From Algibacter_G agarivorans (GTDB lineage: Bacteria > Bacteroidota > Bacteroidia > Flavobacteriales > Flavobacteriaceae): a stretch of 58,340 nucleotides of DNA. The stretch covers positions 1 to 58,340 of the forward strand of contig NZ_BAABJJ010000031.1 in the NCBI RefSeq assembly GCF_039543245.1, read 5' to 3'. Of this stretch, positions 37,006-46,198 are shown in pieces. A model generated the notes under the pieces. It was given only the letters and a program-made list of their open reading frames with translations. It was not told the DNA's origin and did no database searches. The position numbers and the translations under genes are program-made. Within the stretch, counting starts at the first letter, position 1. Each line of letters begins with the position of its first letter.

Positions 37006-37422
37006 ATGGTAAATATCCCAAAACATAAAAAACTAATTCTTTTTGATGGTGTTTGCAACCTCTGCAATAGCTCAGTATTGTATGTTATAAAACGAGATAA
37101 AAAGAACAGGTTTATGTTCGCTCCTTTACAAAGTGAAGTTGGGAAACAAATTATAGATAAATTTAATATTGACACTAATCAAGTAGATTCTATAATTTTG
37201 TATAACCCGGAAAAAGGACTTCACAACAAAAGCACTGCTGCTTTAAAAGTAGCTTCACAATTGGGGTTTCCAACTAACTTAATGACCGTTTTTTTAATTG
37301 TCCCAAATTTTATCCGCAATTGGGTTTACGATTTTATAGCGAAGAATCGCTACAAATGGTATGGTAAAAACGACGCTTGTATGATTCCTACACCTGAGTT
37401 AAAGCGTAAGTTTTTGGAATAA
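37006..37422 (+). CDS. DCC-family thiol-disulfide oxidoreductase (DUF393)
   Basis: 138-residue thioredoxin-like protein with the defining FDGVCNLCN motif (C17 and C20). The start at 37006 was chosen because upstream codons lie in a dispersed repeat and because MVNIPKHKKLILFDG fits the family. The partner and substrate of DCC proteins are unknown; a redox role is inferred from the CxxC motif. Confidence 0.85.
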   Translation: MVNIPKHKKLILFDGVCNLCNSSVLYVIKRDKKNRFMFAPLQSEVGKQIIDKFNIDTNQVDSIILYNPEKGLHNKSTAALKVASQLGFPTNLMTVFLIVPNFIRNWVYDFIAKNRYKWYGKNDACMIPTPELKRKFLE

Positions 37423-37593
37423 TTCTCTTCTGTCAAGTTCAACTTATTTTGCCTTCTCCTCATAATTTTAGTAAAATCCAGAAACAACTTCAGGCATGAC
37501 CAATATTTTTTGGATGAAATTATTCATTATCAATTGTTTATAACTTTTACGTAAATATTATATTACATATTGACTTTTCGATTTTAAAAAACT

Positions 37594-37618
37594 AACTACG
37601 CTTATCGCTTGATATAAG
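37594..37618 (-). repeat. Left inverted boundary repeat of the mdaB-lysR segment
   Basis: The minus strand reads CTTATATCAAGCGATAAGC then GTAGTT. The copy at 39391-39416 on the plus strand is CTTATACAAACACGATAAGC then GTAATT. Eleven bases (CGATAAGCGTA) are identical. Confidence 0.5.
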
Positions 37619-37677
37619 TCATTAAAACGGACGTATATCATTAAAGTTGTACTGCATTTCGCAAACAAACCAGATAA

Positions 37678-38274
37678 TTACAAATTAATCATTAAAGCAT
37701 TTAAAAAAGTACTGTAATTATTCAACTCAAAAGGAACATCTGCATTTTTTTCCATATCGTGAAAATGATGTGTTGCTAATAATTCCATTCCTGTAAAAGC
37801 ATTCATTCTGTGAAACCCAAACATAACACCTTCATCTACACTTTTTTGATTAAAAAATTCATTTTCTAAAGTAAATGCAGTTTTAGGTGCATTCCAACTT
37901 GTAGTAAGTATATATTTTTTTCCGTGCATTAAACCACCAGTTCCGTAATTGATGTTTGGATTTTTTCTACTTCTTCCATCACTTGAATAAATTCCATTTT
38001 GATGACCTTCCGTAAAAACTTCATCTATATATTTTTTAAATCCAAAAGGGATTTGAAACCACCAAATTGGAGTATGATAAATCACTATATCTGCCCACTT
38101 AAATTTTTCAACTTCTTCTTTTACGTTATAATTTTCACCTACTTGAGTAAACTTCACTTCAAATTCTTCAAGCGTATCAAAATATGAAATAGTATTATCG
38201 AAAAGTGTTTCGTTAAATCTTCCACCAGAATGCGCAAATGGATGACTTCCATTAATTATAAATATATTTTTCAT
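37678..38274 (-). CDS. mdaB: MdaB-like NAD(P)H:quinone oxidoreductase
   Basis: Flavodoxin-fold two-electron quinone reductase of 198 residues, cytoplasmic, protecting against quinone and oxidative stress. Conserved MdaB segments are FIINGSHPFAHSGGRFNETL at the N-terminus, TPIWWFQIPFGFKKYIDEVF (about 69-88) and KKYILTTSWNAP. It is divergently transcribed from a LysR regulator with 93 bases between the starts, the usual arrangement for control by that regulator. The two genes appear more A+T-rich than their neighbours and are bounded by inverted repeats, a sign of possible transfer. Confidence 0.88.
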   Translation of the reverse strand: MKNIFIINGSHPFAHSGGRFNETLFDNTISYFDTLEEFEVKFTQVGENYNVKEEVEKFKWADIVIYHTPIWWFQIPFGFKKYIDEVFTEGHQNGIYSSDGRSRKNPNINYGTGGLMHGKKYILTTSWNAPKTAFTLENEFFNQKSVDEGVMFGFHRMNAFTGMELLATHHFHDMEKNADVPFELNNYSTFLNALMINL

Positions 38275-38296
38275 TTGTCTCTTATTTTATTTGAGG

Positions 38297-38348
38297 CAAA
38301 ATTAAAGTAATATTTATTATTGTAAAAATAATACAAATCATACCTTTG
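38297..38348. promoter_or_regulatory. Divergent mdaB/lysR promoters with candidate LysR operator
   Basis: lysR promoter: TTG 38320-38322, 18-base spacer, TACCTTTG 38341-38348. mdaB -7 box on the minus strand: TAATTTTG (38297-38304). Between them TATTATT-N5-AATAATA (38315-38333) is an inverted repeat that includes a T-N11-A, as expected for LysR-family binding, and it overlaps the lysR -33 region, consistent with autorepression. Confidence 0.6.
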
Positions 38349-38367
38349 TATCAATATTTTAATAACT

Positions 38368-39267
38368 ATGGTAAATTTAGAATGGTACAGAACATTTAAA
38401 GAAATATATGAAAACGGAACTTTGACTAAAGCTTCTATTGCTTTATATGCGTCACAGCCTGGAGTTAGTGTACACCTAAATGCCTTAGAAGCTTATGTTG
38501 GTAAAAAACTATTTGAACGTACTTCGAGAAAAATGATTCCAACAGAGGATGGGAAATTTTTATACGAATATATTATTGAATCTTTAAAAAAACTTGAAAT
38601 TGCAGAACAGCATTTTAAAAAAACAACTCAAGAAAAAAATCCATCTCTAAACATTGGAATGTGTTCAGAAATGTTTCAACTTATTATTGAACCCGAAATT
38701 CCAAAACTAGACTTTGACCTATTAGCTAGATTTGGAGCACATACAGATTTAATAAAAGACCTAAACAACGGAATTTTAGATTTAGTAATAACACCTAAAA
38801 AACAGAATGAAAAAAAATCATTAGTTGAGTATATTCCGTTTTCAAAAGAAAGAATCGTTTTAATAGCAGGAAATAAAACGAATGTAACTAAAATACAAAA
38901 ACACATTAAATCAAAAAATTTAAGTAAGTTAGAAGACGAACTACTTCAAAATGTTTGGTATAGTTCATCAAACGAAATGGAACATTTTAGACGTTTTTGG
39001 TTTGAGAATTTTAATAAGAAACCTGCTTTCAAACCAAACTACATTTTACCAAACATAACTTCTATTATAAGATGTTTAAACAATGGAAACGGACTTGCAT
39101 TAGTTCCAGATTTTTTATGTCAAGAACAAATTAAAAGAAACGAAATAAATTTAGTTTGGGAAGGAAAAGTAAAAACGGAAAACACCTTATATTTTGCATC
39201 AAGAACAGATTTGAAATACAAAAAAGAATTAGATACAATTAAGAATATATTTACATCAAAAATGTAA
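38368..39267 (+). CDS. LysR-family transcriptional regulator
   Basis: 299 residues. N-terminal winged helix-turn-helix (about 1-60: FKEIYENGTLTKASIAL, SQPGVSVHLNALE) and a C-terminal periplasmic-binding-like effector domain (about 88-295). It likely senses a small molecule and controls the divergent mdaB gene and itself. The effector is unknown. Confidence 0.9.
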   Translation: MVNLEWYRTFKEIYENGTLTKASIALYASQPGVSVHLNALEAYVGKKLFERTSRKMIPTEDGKFLYEYIIESLKKLEIAEQHFKKTTQEKNPSLNIGMCSEMFQLIIEPEIPKLDFDLLARFGAHTDLIKDLNNGILDLVITPKKQNEKKSLVEYIPFSKERIVLIAGNKTNVTKIQKHIKSKNLSKLEDELLQNVWYSSSNEMEHFRRFWFENFNKKPAFKPNYILPNITSIIRCLNNGNGLALVPDFLCQEQIKRNEINLVWEGKVKTENTLYFASRTDLKYKKELDTIKNIFTSKM

Positions 39268-39278
39268 TAAAAGACAAA

Positions 39279-39416
39279 CTTAAGCCGTATATAATTTATT
39301 GCTGGCTCTAGCCTACTTACGAAAATCCTCGCGGATTTTCTATTCCGTTTTTATTTGCTAACTTTATAGTGCTTGAAACACGCAACTTTCCTTATACAAA
39401 CACGATAAGCGTAATT
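39279..39416 (+). repeat. attC-like palindromic element downstream of lysR
   Basis: An outer stem can form between CTTAAGCCGTATATAA (39279-39294) and TTATACAAACACGATAAG (39392-39409). Inside is a perfect 8-base hairpin GAAAATCC-TCGC-GGATTTTC (39321-39340). The final GATAAGC is one base from GTTRRRY. The layout resembles an integron attC site; no integrase is in the window. It occupies nearly half of the 301-base gap; nothing is recognised in 39417-39568. Confidence 0.4.
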
Positions 39417-39568
39417 CCCAAAATCACTACTACTTCAAACTCCTCAAAATAAAATCTACTCGTTTATTAGTGTTTTTATTTTCTGCATAAGCATCTGTAA
39501 TGTGTTTTGCCTGAACAGCGAGTCCTTTTTAATAGGCGACTCAAAATCATCAGCATAATCAAAAGTTA

Positions 39569-40390
39569 TTAACCCTTAACTAAACTGCCCCATTCCGTCC
39601 ATGAACCATCATAAACCGAAATGTTTTTATATCCAGAAATTTCAGCACCTAAAGCCAAAACACAGGCCGTTAGTCCAGAGCCACATGAAAAAATAATAGC
39701 ATCATTTTTATCGGCAACCATATAAAATGCTTTTGCTAAATCTTTTTTTGATTTTAAAATACCATTTTCTAATAAGTCCGTAAATGGTAAATTAACAGAA
39801 TTTGGAATGGTTCCCATTCTTAAGCCTTCTCTTGGTTCTGGCACTGTACAATTGAATCGTCCTGCCGAACGCGCATCAATAATATTATGGGTTTTGTTTT
39901 TTGAAGCATCTTGAACGTCCTTAAAGAATTTCATAAATTGAGGTTGAAGATTAGCCTCAAAATCACCAGAATCACCAGTATAAAGTTTCATAGATTCTGT
40001 TGGGTATTCCGCTTTTAACCACGCAGGAAACCCGCCATCTAAAACCGCAACGTTAGTATAACCGAACGCTTTAAATAGCCACCACACACGAGCACTTGAA
40101 TAAATACCCTTATCATCATAAACCACAATAGCACTATCATTATTTATTCCTAAAGCTCTAGCTTCTTTTTGAAATTGTTCTGCGGAAGGAAATGCACTTG
40201 GAAACGGATTTGATGTATCGCTAAATTTCTTTTTTATATCAAATAGTCGTGCGCCTGGTATTTGGTTTTGCGAAGCATCAAACACTTTATTTATTGTTCC
40301 GTCTAAAACAATAAGGTTATCGGCAACCAAATTGTTTTGAAGCCATTCCACTGAAACGATAGGTTCTTTTAAATATATTTTAGAACTCAT
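39569..40390 (-). CDS. Sulfurtransferase with two rhodanese domains (3-mercaptopyruvate type)
   Basis: 273 residues from the ATG at 40390 (MSSKIYL); the longer frame adds 7 non-conserved residues. The catalytic loop is CGSGLTA (C236), close to the CGSGVTA of mercaptopyruvate sulfurtransferases and unlike thiosulfate rhodaneses (CRKGVT). The N-terminal rhodanese domain is inactive, as usual. It moves sulfur from 3-mercaptopyruvate to acceptors such as thiols or cyanide. Confidence 0.9.
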   Translation of the reverse strand: MSSKIYLKEPIVSVEWLQNNLVADNLIVLDGTINKVFDASQNQIPGARLFDIKKKFSDTSNPFPSAFPSAEQFQKEARALGINNDSAIVVYDDKGIYSSARVWWLFKAFGYTNVAVLDGGFPAWLKAEYPTESMKLYTGDSGDFEANLQPQFMKFFKDVQDASKNKTHNIIDARSAGRFNCTVPEPREGLRMGTIPNSVNLPFTDLLENGILKSKKDLAKAFYMVADKNDAIIFSCGSGLTACVLALGAEISGYKNISVYDGSWTEWGSLVKG

Positions 40391-40445
40391 TTTGAAACAA
40401 ATTTTATTCACGCAAAGACATCAATTTCCAAGCATAAATTAATTA

Positions 40446-40470
40446 TGAACTGGTTTAAACTTTTTTGATT
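40446..40470 (+). repeat. Single arm of the menC-type repeat
   Basis: 25 bases (TGAACTGGTTTAAACTTTTT then TGATT) match 3986-4010 with 3 mismatches. No second arm lies nearby. Confidence 0.65.
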
Positions 40471-40499
40471 TTCCCTGATGAAATATAAAGTTAAATATA

Positions 40500-41825
40500 T
40501 TATTTTACTTCATCATAGTGGTCATCCCATTCTTTAGGTTTTGGGTCGTGTAATTTGTTTAAGGACTTGGCCACCATCATTGAAACCGTAGCATCGCCTG
40601 TAACATTTACTACTGTTCTACACATATCCAAAGGTCTATCAACTGCAAAAATAAGCGCCAAACCAATAGGTAGTAATTCTGTTGGAAAGCCAATAGACTC
40701 AAGCACAATAACAAGCATAACCATACCTGCGCTTGGTACCGCAGCACTCCCAATAGACGCCAATAACGCTGTAGCCACAATAACAAGTTGATTGGTAAAC
40801 GTTAAACCCTCTGGCCAAATAACCTGCATAATAAATACAGCGGCAATACCTTGATATAAACTGGTACCATCCATGTTTACGGTTGCCCCAACAGGCAATA
40901 CAAAACCTGACACTTCTTTGTCTACACCTAAATGCTCTTCAACACGTTCCATAGTTACAGGCAAAGTCGCTGCACTGCTACTTGTTGAAAACGCCAATAA
41001 TTGCGCTGGACTTATTTCTTTTAAAAACCACATCGGTGATTTTTTTGTATACACACTAATTAAAAGAAGGTAGAAGCCTATCATTAATAGGAGTCCTCCA
41101 ACAACACAGAAAGCATAATAAAGCAGTTTGATTAAAATTTCAACATCATCAAAAGCGATAATAACATTTGCCAGTAATGCAAATACAGCGTAGGGCGCAA
41201 AAAGCATGATTAAATCTACCATTTTCATGACCACCTCATTAAGCGAGTCGAAGAAATCAACCAATGGCTTTGCTTTCTTTTCTCCTATTAACAGTAAACA
41301 AATACCAACAAACAAAGCAAAAAAGATAACTTGAAGCATAGACGCTTCTACAAAGGATTCGAAAATATTACTCGGAAAAATATCCACTAATGGTTGCAAA
41401 GGTCCCGCTTCTTTTTGGGCAGATGCTTTCATTAATTTATCGGTTACACCAGCATCATTTTCATATTTTAATTTGATTTTCTCAATGGTTTCTTGCGGCA
41501 TACCGTCTCCTGGCTTAATAATATTTACAATGCTCAAACCAATAACTATAGCTACTAAAGTGGTTGTAATATAAATACCAATGGTACGTAAGCCCATGGA
41601 TTTTATTTTAGAAATATCCTTTAAATCTGAAATACCTTTGATTAGAGATGCCAAAATTAAAGGCACCGCTATAAGCTTTAAAAGATTGATAAATATGGTG
41701 CCAAAAGGTGCAATCCAATCTGAAACAAAACCTTTACCTCCAGCAACAGTATTCATAATAAAACCAAAAATGATTCCGAGAACCATTCCTATAATAATTT
41801 TCCAATGTAATGCTAATTTTTTCAT
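40500..41825 (-). CDS. Dicarboxylate/amino acid:cation symporter (DAACS family)
   Basis: 441-residue secondary transporter with eight helices and two re-entrant hairpins. HP1 serine motif STSSSAATLP (281-289; SSS 282-284), NMDGT (317-321) and DRPLDMCRTVVNVTGD near the C-terminus are the Na+/H+ and substrate-binding elements of GltP/DctA proteins. It probably takes up glutamate/aspartate or C4-dicarboxylates. An exact 22-bp palindromic repeat lies 19 bases upstream of the start. Confidence 0.9.
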   Translation of the reverse strand: MKKLALHWKIIIGMVLGIIFGFIMNTVAGGKGFVSDWIAPFGTIFINLLKLIAVPLILASLIKGISDLKDISKIKSMGLRTIGIYITTTLVAIVIGLSIVNIIKPGDGMPQETIEKIKLKYENDAGVTDKLMKASAQKEAGPLQPLVDIFPSNIFESFVEASMLQVIFFALFVGICLLLIGEKKAKPLVDFFDSLNEVVMKMVDLIMLFAPYAVFALLANVIIAFDDVEILIKLLYYAFCVVGGLLLMIGFYLLLISVYTKKSPMWFLKEISPAQLLAFSTSSSAATLPVTMERVEEHLGVDKEVSGFVLPVGATVNMDGTSLYQGIAAVFIMQVIWPEGLTFTNQLVIVATALLASIGSAAVPSAGMVMLVIVLESIGFPTELLPIGLALIFAVDRPLDMCRTVVNVTGDATVSMMVAKSLNKLHDPKPKEWDDHYDEVK

Positions 41826-41844
41826 AAAGCCTCTCTTAGCCTCT

Positions 41845-41866
41845 CCTCCCGATAGCTATCGGGAGG
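41845..41866. repeat. 22-bp perfect palindromic repeat upstream of the symporter gene
   Basis: Half-site CCTCCCGATAG and its exact reverse complement. The surrounding CCTCTCCT and GAAAGGGATT match the purine/pyrimidine-rich repeats at 32474 and 33558. It would form a hairpin in the symporter mRNA leader. Confidence 0.75.
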
Positions 41867-42011
41867 AAAGGGATTTGTTAGTTATTTATCGTCAAATAAT
41901 TTTGAGACAAGATAAGTATTTTTGATTTGCTCTATAATAGTTTCTTAGATTGTTATAATTAAGATTCCATATATTACTAATTCTGCTTAAAAAGTAAACG
42001 TATTTGTTTAT

Positions 42012-42057
42012 AAGAACAAAAAAAAGCAAACTTTTTAAGTTTACTTTTTTTGTTCTT
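42012..42057 (-). terminator. Terminator of ychF
   Basis: Nearly perfect 46-base inverted repeat (AAGAACAAAAAAA...TTTTTTTGTTCTT) with the core stem AAGTTTAC/GCAAACTT; on the minus strand a run of T follows the stem. It starts 39 bases after the ychF stop. Confidence 0.8.
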
Positions 42058-42095
42058 CATCCTGAAAATGACGATTGTAATTATATATTTTTAAT

Positions 42096-43190
42096 CTACA
42101 CGTTAAACAAAAAGTGCATCACATCGCCATCTTTAACAATGTAGTTCTTCCCTTCAACACGCATTTTTCCAGCTTCTTTTACTTTGGCTTCACTACCAAA
42201 TTGAACATAATCATCATAAGCAATAACTTCAGCACGGATAAACCCTTTTTCAAAATCGGTATGTATAACACCGGCTGCTTGAGGCCCCGTAGCACCTATA
42301 TCTACAGTCCAAGCTCTAACTTCTTTTACACCTGCTGTAAAATAAGTTTGTTGGTTTAGTAATTTATATGCTGAACGAATTAACTTGGCAGCACCTGGTT
42401 CATCTAAACCTATATCCTGAAGAAACATTTGGCGTTCTTCGTAATCATCCAATTCATTAATATCAGCTTCTGTACCAACTGCTAATACCAAAACTTCGGC
42501 GTCTTCATCTTTTACAGCTTCTTTAACTAATTCTACATACGCATTTCCTGAAACCGCGGAACCTTCATCTACATTACAAACATACATGACTGGTTTATCT
42601 GTAATAAACTGTGATGGTTTCACAAAATCCGCATCATCTTCTTCACTAAATTCTAAAGCCCTAACAGATATTCCCGATTCTAACCCTGCTTTAATTTTTA
42701 ATAAAACGGCTTCTTCTTTTTGAGCCTCTTTATTTCCTGTTTTTGCAGCACGTTTTACTTTATCAAGTTTCTTATCAACCGTTTCTAAATCTTTAAGTTG
42801 CAATTCCATATCGATAGTTTCCTTATCGCGAATGGGATTTACATTGCCATCAACATGCACAATATTATCATTATCAAAACAACGCAGTACATGTAATATA
42901 GCGTCAGTTTCACGAATATTCGCTAAAAACTGATTCCCTAAACCTTCACCCTTACTGGCACCTTTTACTAACCCAGCAATATCAACTATCTCTACTGTTG
43001 CTGGCATAACACGTTCTGGGTTTACCAAAGATTCTAGTTTTTCTAAACGTGGGTCTGGCACATTTACTACCCCAATATTTGGTTCTATAGTACAAAACGG
43101 AAAGTTTGCACTTTGCGCTTTGGCATTTGATAAACAATTAAATAAAGTCGATTTTCCTACGTTTGGTAATCCTACAATGCCTGCTTTCAT
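42096..43190 (-). CDS. ychF: YchF/OLA1-type redox-regulated ATPase
   Basis: Obg-related P-loop protein of 364 residues that prefers ATP. G1 is GLPNVGKS (7-14), G3 DIAGLVKGAS, and G4 is NVDE in place of NKxD, which explains ATP use. A coiled coil (about 130-165) and a C-terminal TGS domain (about 280-360, ending VKDGDVMHFLFNV) match the family. The ATG at 43190 (MKAGIVG) is preferred to the one codon earlier. Binds ribosomes and is involved in translation and stress responses. Confidence 0.95.
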   Translation of the reverse strand: MKAGIVGLPNVGKSTLFNCLSNAKAQSANFPFCTIEPNIGVVNVPDPRLEKLESLVNPERVMPATVEIVDIAGLVKGASKGEGLGNQFLANIRETDAILHVLRCFDNDNIVHVDGNVNPIRDKETIDMELQLKDLETVDKKLDKVKRAAKTGNKEAQKEEAVLLKIKAGLESGISVRALEFSEEDDADFVKPSQFITDKPVMYVCNVDEGSAVSGNAYVELVKEAVKDEDAEVLVLAVGTEADINELDDYEERQMFLQDIGLDEPGAAKLIRSAYKLLNQQTYFTAGVKEVRAWTVDIGATGPQAAGVIHTDFEKGFIRAEVIAYDDYVQFGSEAKVKEAGKMRVEGKNYIVKDGDVMHFLFNV

Positions 43191-43208
43191 CAATTATGTG
43201 TTTTTTTA

Positions 43209-43282
43209 TCATTCCCGCGAAGGCGGAAATCTTTCAATCGCTCAGTTTTATTAACAAATTACCGCCTACGTGGTAATTTGTT
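43209..43282. repeat. Dispersed repeat and inverted repeat in the ychF leader
   Basis: CATTCCCGCGAAGGCGGAAAT (about 43210-43230) is the common Bacteroidota repeat motif. Next, AACAAATTACC and GGTAATTTGTT form a perfect 11-base stem around an 8-base loop (43253-43282). A minus-strand -7 box (TATATTTG, 43292-43299) lies beyond it, so the hairpin would be in the ychF 5' leader. Confidence 0.55.
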
Positions 43283-43457
43283 TTGCGAGTGCAAATATAG
43301 ACTATATTGGTAGTAATTTATGTTTTTTTCAATTGAAAATTTACTAGAAAAAGAACATAATATCAGCTTATTAGGCTTAGAAATTCGACTAGCGTTATCT
43401 ACATATTATTAAAACTTTAACATATATTAGCATTAATTAACTCAAAATTATTAAAAG

Positions 43458-46145
43458 ATGAAAAACATTTATTTCTATTTATTTTTTTTTATGACGTCCT
43501 TAGCGTTTGCGCAGCATAATGTTACAGGTGCAGTTAAAGATTCACGTGGAATTCCTTTGCCTGGTGTAAATATTACAGAGGGAGGTACATCAAATGGAAC
43601 AACTTCAGATTTTGATGGCAATTATTCTATCTCTGTTAACCAGAATGCTACACTAATTTTTAGCTATGTGGGTTACAATACAGCAACACTATCTGTTAAT
43701 AATCAAACAACATTAAATGTAATATTAGAAGAAGGTGTAAGCTTAGATGAGGTTATGCTTGTTGGGTCTCGAAGTCCAAGAAGAACAGCTACAGATACTG
43801 CGGTACCTGTTGATGTAATTAACGTTGCTGATATTGCTTCAACAACTGGAAAAGTTGAAGTTAATGAAATTTTGCAGTATGCAGCACCCTCATTCAATGC
43901 TAGTAAACAATCTGGTTCCGATGGTGCCGATCATATCGTACCTGCATCTTTACGTGGTTTAGGTCCAGACCAAACACTAGTTTTAATTAACGGAAAACGA
44001 AGACATCAATCGTCTTTGGTTAATGTTTTTGGAACTAGAGGTCGTGGAAATTCTGGAACAGACTTAAACGCAATTCCTGCAAACGCTATTAAAAGAATTG
44101 AAGTTTTAAGGGATGGTGCTTCAGCGCAATATGGTTCTGATGCCATTGCTGGTGTAATTAATATTGTTTTAAAGGATAATACAAACGGCTTTTCTGGAGG
44201 TATTACATATGGCGCTTATAGTACTGCCATAGGCGATGGTTGGGAAGAAGCTACCGGAGAAACACTTAATAATGTTGAAGGTAAAAATAGATTAGATGGT
44301 GATGATAAAAGTTGGGATGGTGAAACGGTTAAAATAGATGCAAATTACGGTGTATCATTAAATGACAACGGAGGGTTTATTAATTTCACTACGGAGTTTT
44401 TATCAAGACAAAATACACTAAGACCAGGATTTGCTTGGAGAAAAGGATATGGTAGCGCAGGCGTTGATGGTTTTAATTTTATGGTTAACGCTTCTTTGCC
44501 TGTTAATGATAATACTGAAGTGTATGCTTTTGGTGGTAGAAACTTTAGAGATACTAATGCCTATGCTTTTTCTAGAGATGGCTTTGCCGATGGAGACAAC
44601 AGATCCGTTCCTAGTTTATATCCTAACGGATTTACGCCAAAAATTACGTCTAACATAACAGACGTTTCAGTATCAGTTGGAGTAAGACATGAAATGGAAA
44701 ATGGATGGAATCTAGATTTTAATAATACTTATGGTAAAAACAACTTTCACTATTTTATAAAAAACAGTAACAATGCATCTATGCAAAATGCTTCTCCAAC
44801 CGATTTTGATGCAGGTGGACATTTTCTTTCACAAAACACTACAGGCTTAGATTTCAATAAATACCTTGAAGATGTTGCTTCAGGGTTAAGCTTAGCGTTT
44901 GGTTTCGAATATAGAACAGAAAACTTTGGTATTTTCGCAGGTGAAGTTCCTTCTTATGGTCTTTATGATGTAAATGGTGTTCCTGTAACCAACCCCGCTA
45001 CTCAAACGGTAGCTTTTGATTCGAATGGAGATGATTTACCTAGTGGTTCTCAAGGTTTTCCTGGATATAGTCCGGCTAACGAGGTAGATAGAAGCAGAAC
45101 TAACTACGGAATCTATTTTGACACAGAACTTAATGTTAGTGAAGCCTTTATGTTAGCTGCCGCTGTTAGATATGAAAATTATAGTGATTTTGGAAGCACC
45201 TTTAACGGAAAACTTGCCTCTAGATTAAAAATAAGTGATGACTTTTCATTGCGAGGTTCTATATCTACTGGTTTTAGAGCACCATCGTTAGCTCAATTAT
45301 ATTATAACCTTATATTTAACAACATTGTTGCTGGTGCTTCTGTTCCTTCATTGTTATCAGCAAATAATAGCACTGTTACTAAAGCATTTGGTATTGGTCA
45401 ATTAAAGGAAGAAAAAGCATTTAATGCCAGTATAGGATTTACCTATAAAACAGGCGGATTTACTGCAACTATTGATGCCTACTCCATAACAGTAGATGAT
45501 AGAATCATTTTAACAGACAATTTTACAGACCAAACTATTTTAGGCCCTTTAAATGTTGATGCAGCACAATTTTTTGCCAATGGGGTTGATACAAGAACTA
45601 ATGGTCTGGATATTGTTTTAGGCTACGATACTAATGTTGGAGATCATGGTAAAATTAAAGTAGCTTTAATTGGAAACTTTAATGATTTAGAAGTTAAGAA
45701 TATTAATAATGGTAATTTAAATGAATTTACATTCTTTGGACCATTCTCGCAGGCCTATTTAAAAGCAGCTGCTCCAGATTATAAGTTTGGACTTAACCTA
45801 GGGTATTCATGTAAAAAGTTTGACACCACTGTTTCCTTAACACAATTTAGTGAGGTAACGCTTCAAGATTTCCAATGGGTAGATTCCCCTGCTACTACGC
45901 AAGCAGAGGCAGATGCCCTATTTCCTGTAGCAACAGATATTTACAAAGCAGCTTTAGTTGTTGATCTTAGCATGGGATATGAACTCTCGGAAAAAGTTAA
46001 ATTTAGCATTGGTGCAAATAATTTATTTAATAAATATCCAACACCACAATTTGATGGTTGGACAGACCAAGGTGGTTTGGCTGATTCTGTACAAATGGGG
46101 TCTGATGGAACTTATGTTTTTGGAAGATTAAATTTTAGTTTATAA
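43458..46145 (+). CDS. TonB-dependent outer-membrane receptor
   Basis: 895 residues. Signal peptide (1-19, ending LAFAQ), carboxypeptidase-like regulatory domain (about 22-105: VTGAVKDSRGIPLPGVNI), plug domain (about 120-250: LRGLGPDQTLVLINGKRRH, YGSDAIAGVINI) and a 22-strand barrel ending in FGRLNFSL with terminal aromatic pattern. There is no SusD gene next to it and it is not of SusC length, so this is a classic receptor for a siderophore, vitamin or other ligand. Ligand unknown; it has its own bidirectional terminator. Confidence 0.92.
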   Translation: MKNIYFYLFFFMTSLAFAQHNVTGAVKDSRGIPLPGVNITEGGTSNGTTSDFDGNYSISVNQNATLIFSYVGYNTATLSVNNQTTLNVILEEGVSLDEVMLVGSRSPRRTATDTAVPVDVINVADIASTTGKVEVNEILQYAAPSFNASKQSGSDGADHIVPASLRGLGPDQTLVLINGKRRHQSSLVNVFGTRGRGNSGTDLNAIPANAIKRIEVLRDGASAQYGSDAIAGVINIVLKDNTNGFSGGITYGAYSTAIGDGWEEATGETLNNVEGKNRLDGDDKSWDGETVKIDANYGVSLNDNGGFINFTTEFLSRQNTLRPGFAWRKGYGSAGVDGFNFMVNASLPVNDNTEVYAFGGRNFRDTNAYAFSRDGFADGDNRSVPSLYPNGFTPKITSNITDVSVSVGVRHEMENGWNLDFNNTYGKNNFHYFIKNSNNASMQNASPTDFDAGGHFLSQNTTGLDFNKYLEDVASGLSLAFGFEYRTENFGIFAGEVPSYGLYDVNGVPVTNPATQTVAFDSNGDDLPSGSQGFPGYSPANEVDRSRTNYGIYFDTELNVSEAFMLAAAVRYENYSDFGSTFNGKLASRLKISDDFSLRGSISTGFRAPSLAQLYYNLIFNNIVAGASVPSLLSANNSTVTKAFGIGQLKEEKAFNASIGFTYKTGGFTATIDAYSITVDDRIILTDNFTDQTILGPLNVDAAQFFANGVDTRTNGLDIVLGYDTNVGDHGKIKVALIGNFNDLEVKNINNGNLNEFTFFGPFSQAYLKAAAPDYKFGLNLGYSCKKFDTTVSLTQFSEVTLQDFQWVDSPATTQAEADALFPVATDIYKAALVVDLSMGYELSEKVKFSIGANNLFNKYPTPQFDGWTDQGGLADSVQMGSDGTYVFGRLNFSL

Positions 46146-46166
46146 TTATAAACTATTTCTATAAAT

Positions 46167-46198
46167 AAAAAAGCCGAGCTAAATAGCTCGGCTTTTTT
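46167..46198. terminator. Bidirectional rho-independent terminator
   Basis: A perfect 15-base stem (AAAAAAGCCGAGCTA and its complement) with a 2-base AA loop. It gives a T-run on both strands and serves the TonB receptor (+) and the ACT gene (-), overlapping the latter's stop codon. Confidence 0.95.

Noticed and set aside
43458..46145. SusC-type receptor of a polysaccharide utilization locus with the GH86 gene
   Set aside because: No SusD gene is adjacent, the length and plug are those of classic receptors, and a terminator plus a convergent gene separate it from GH86.
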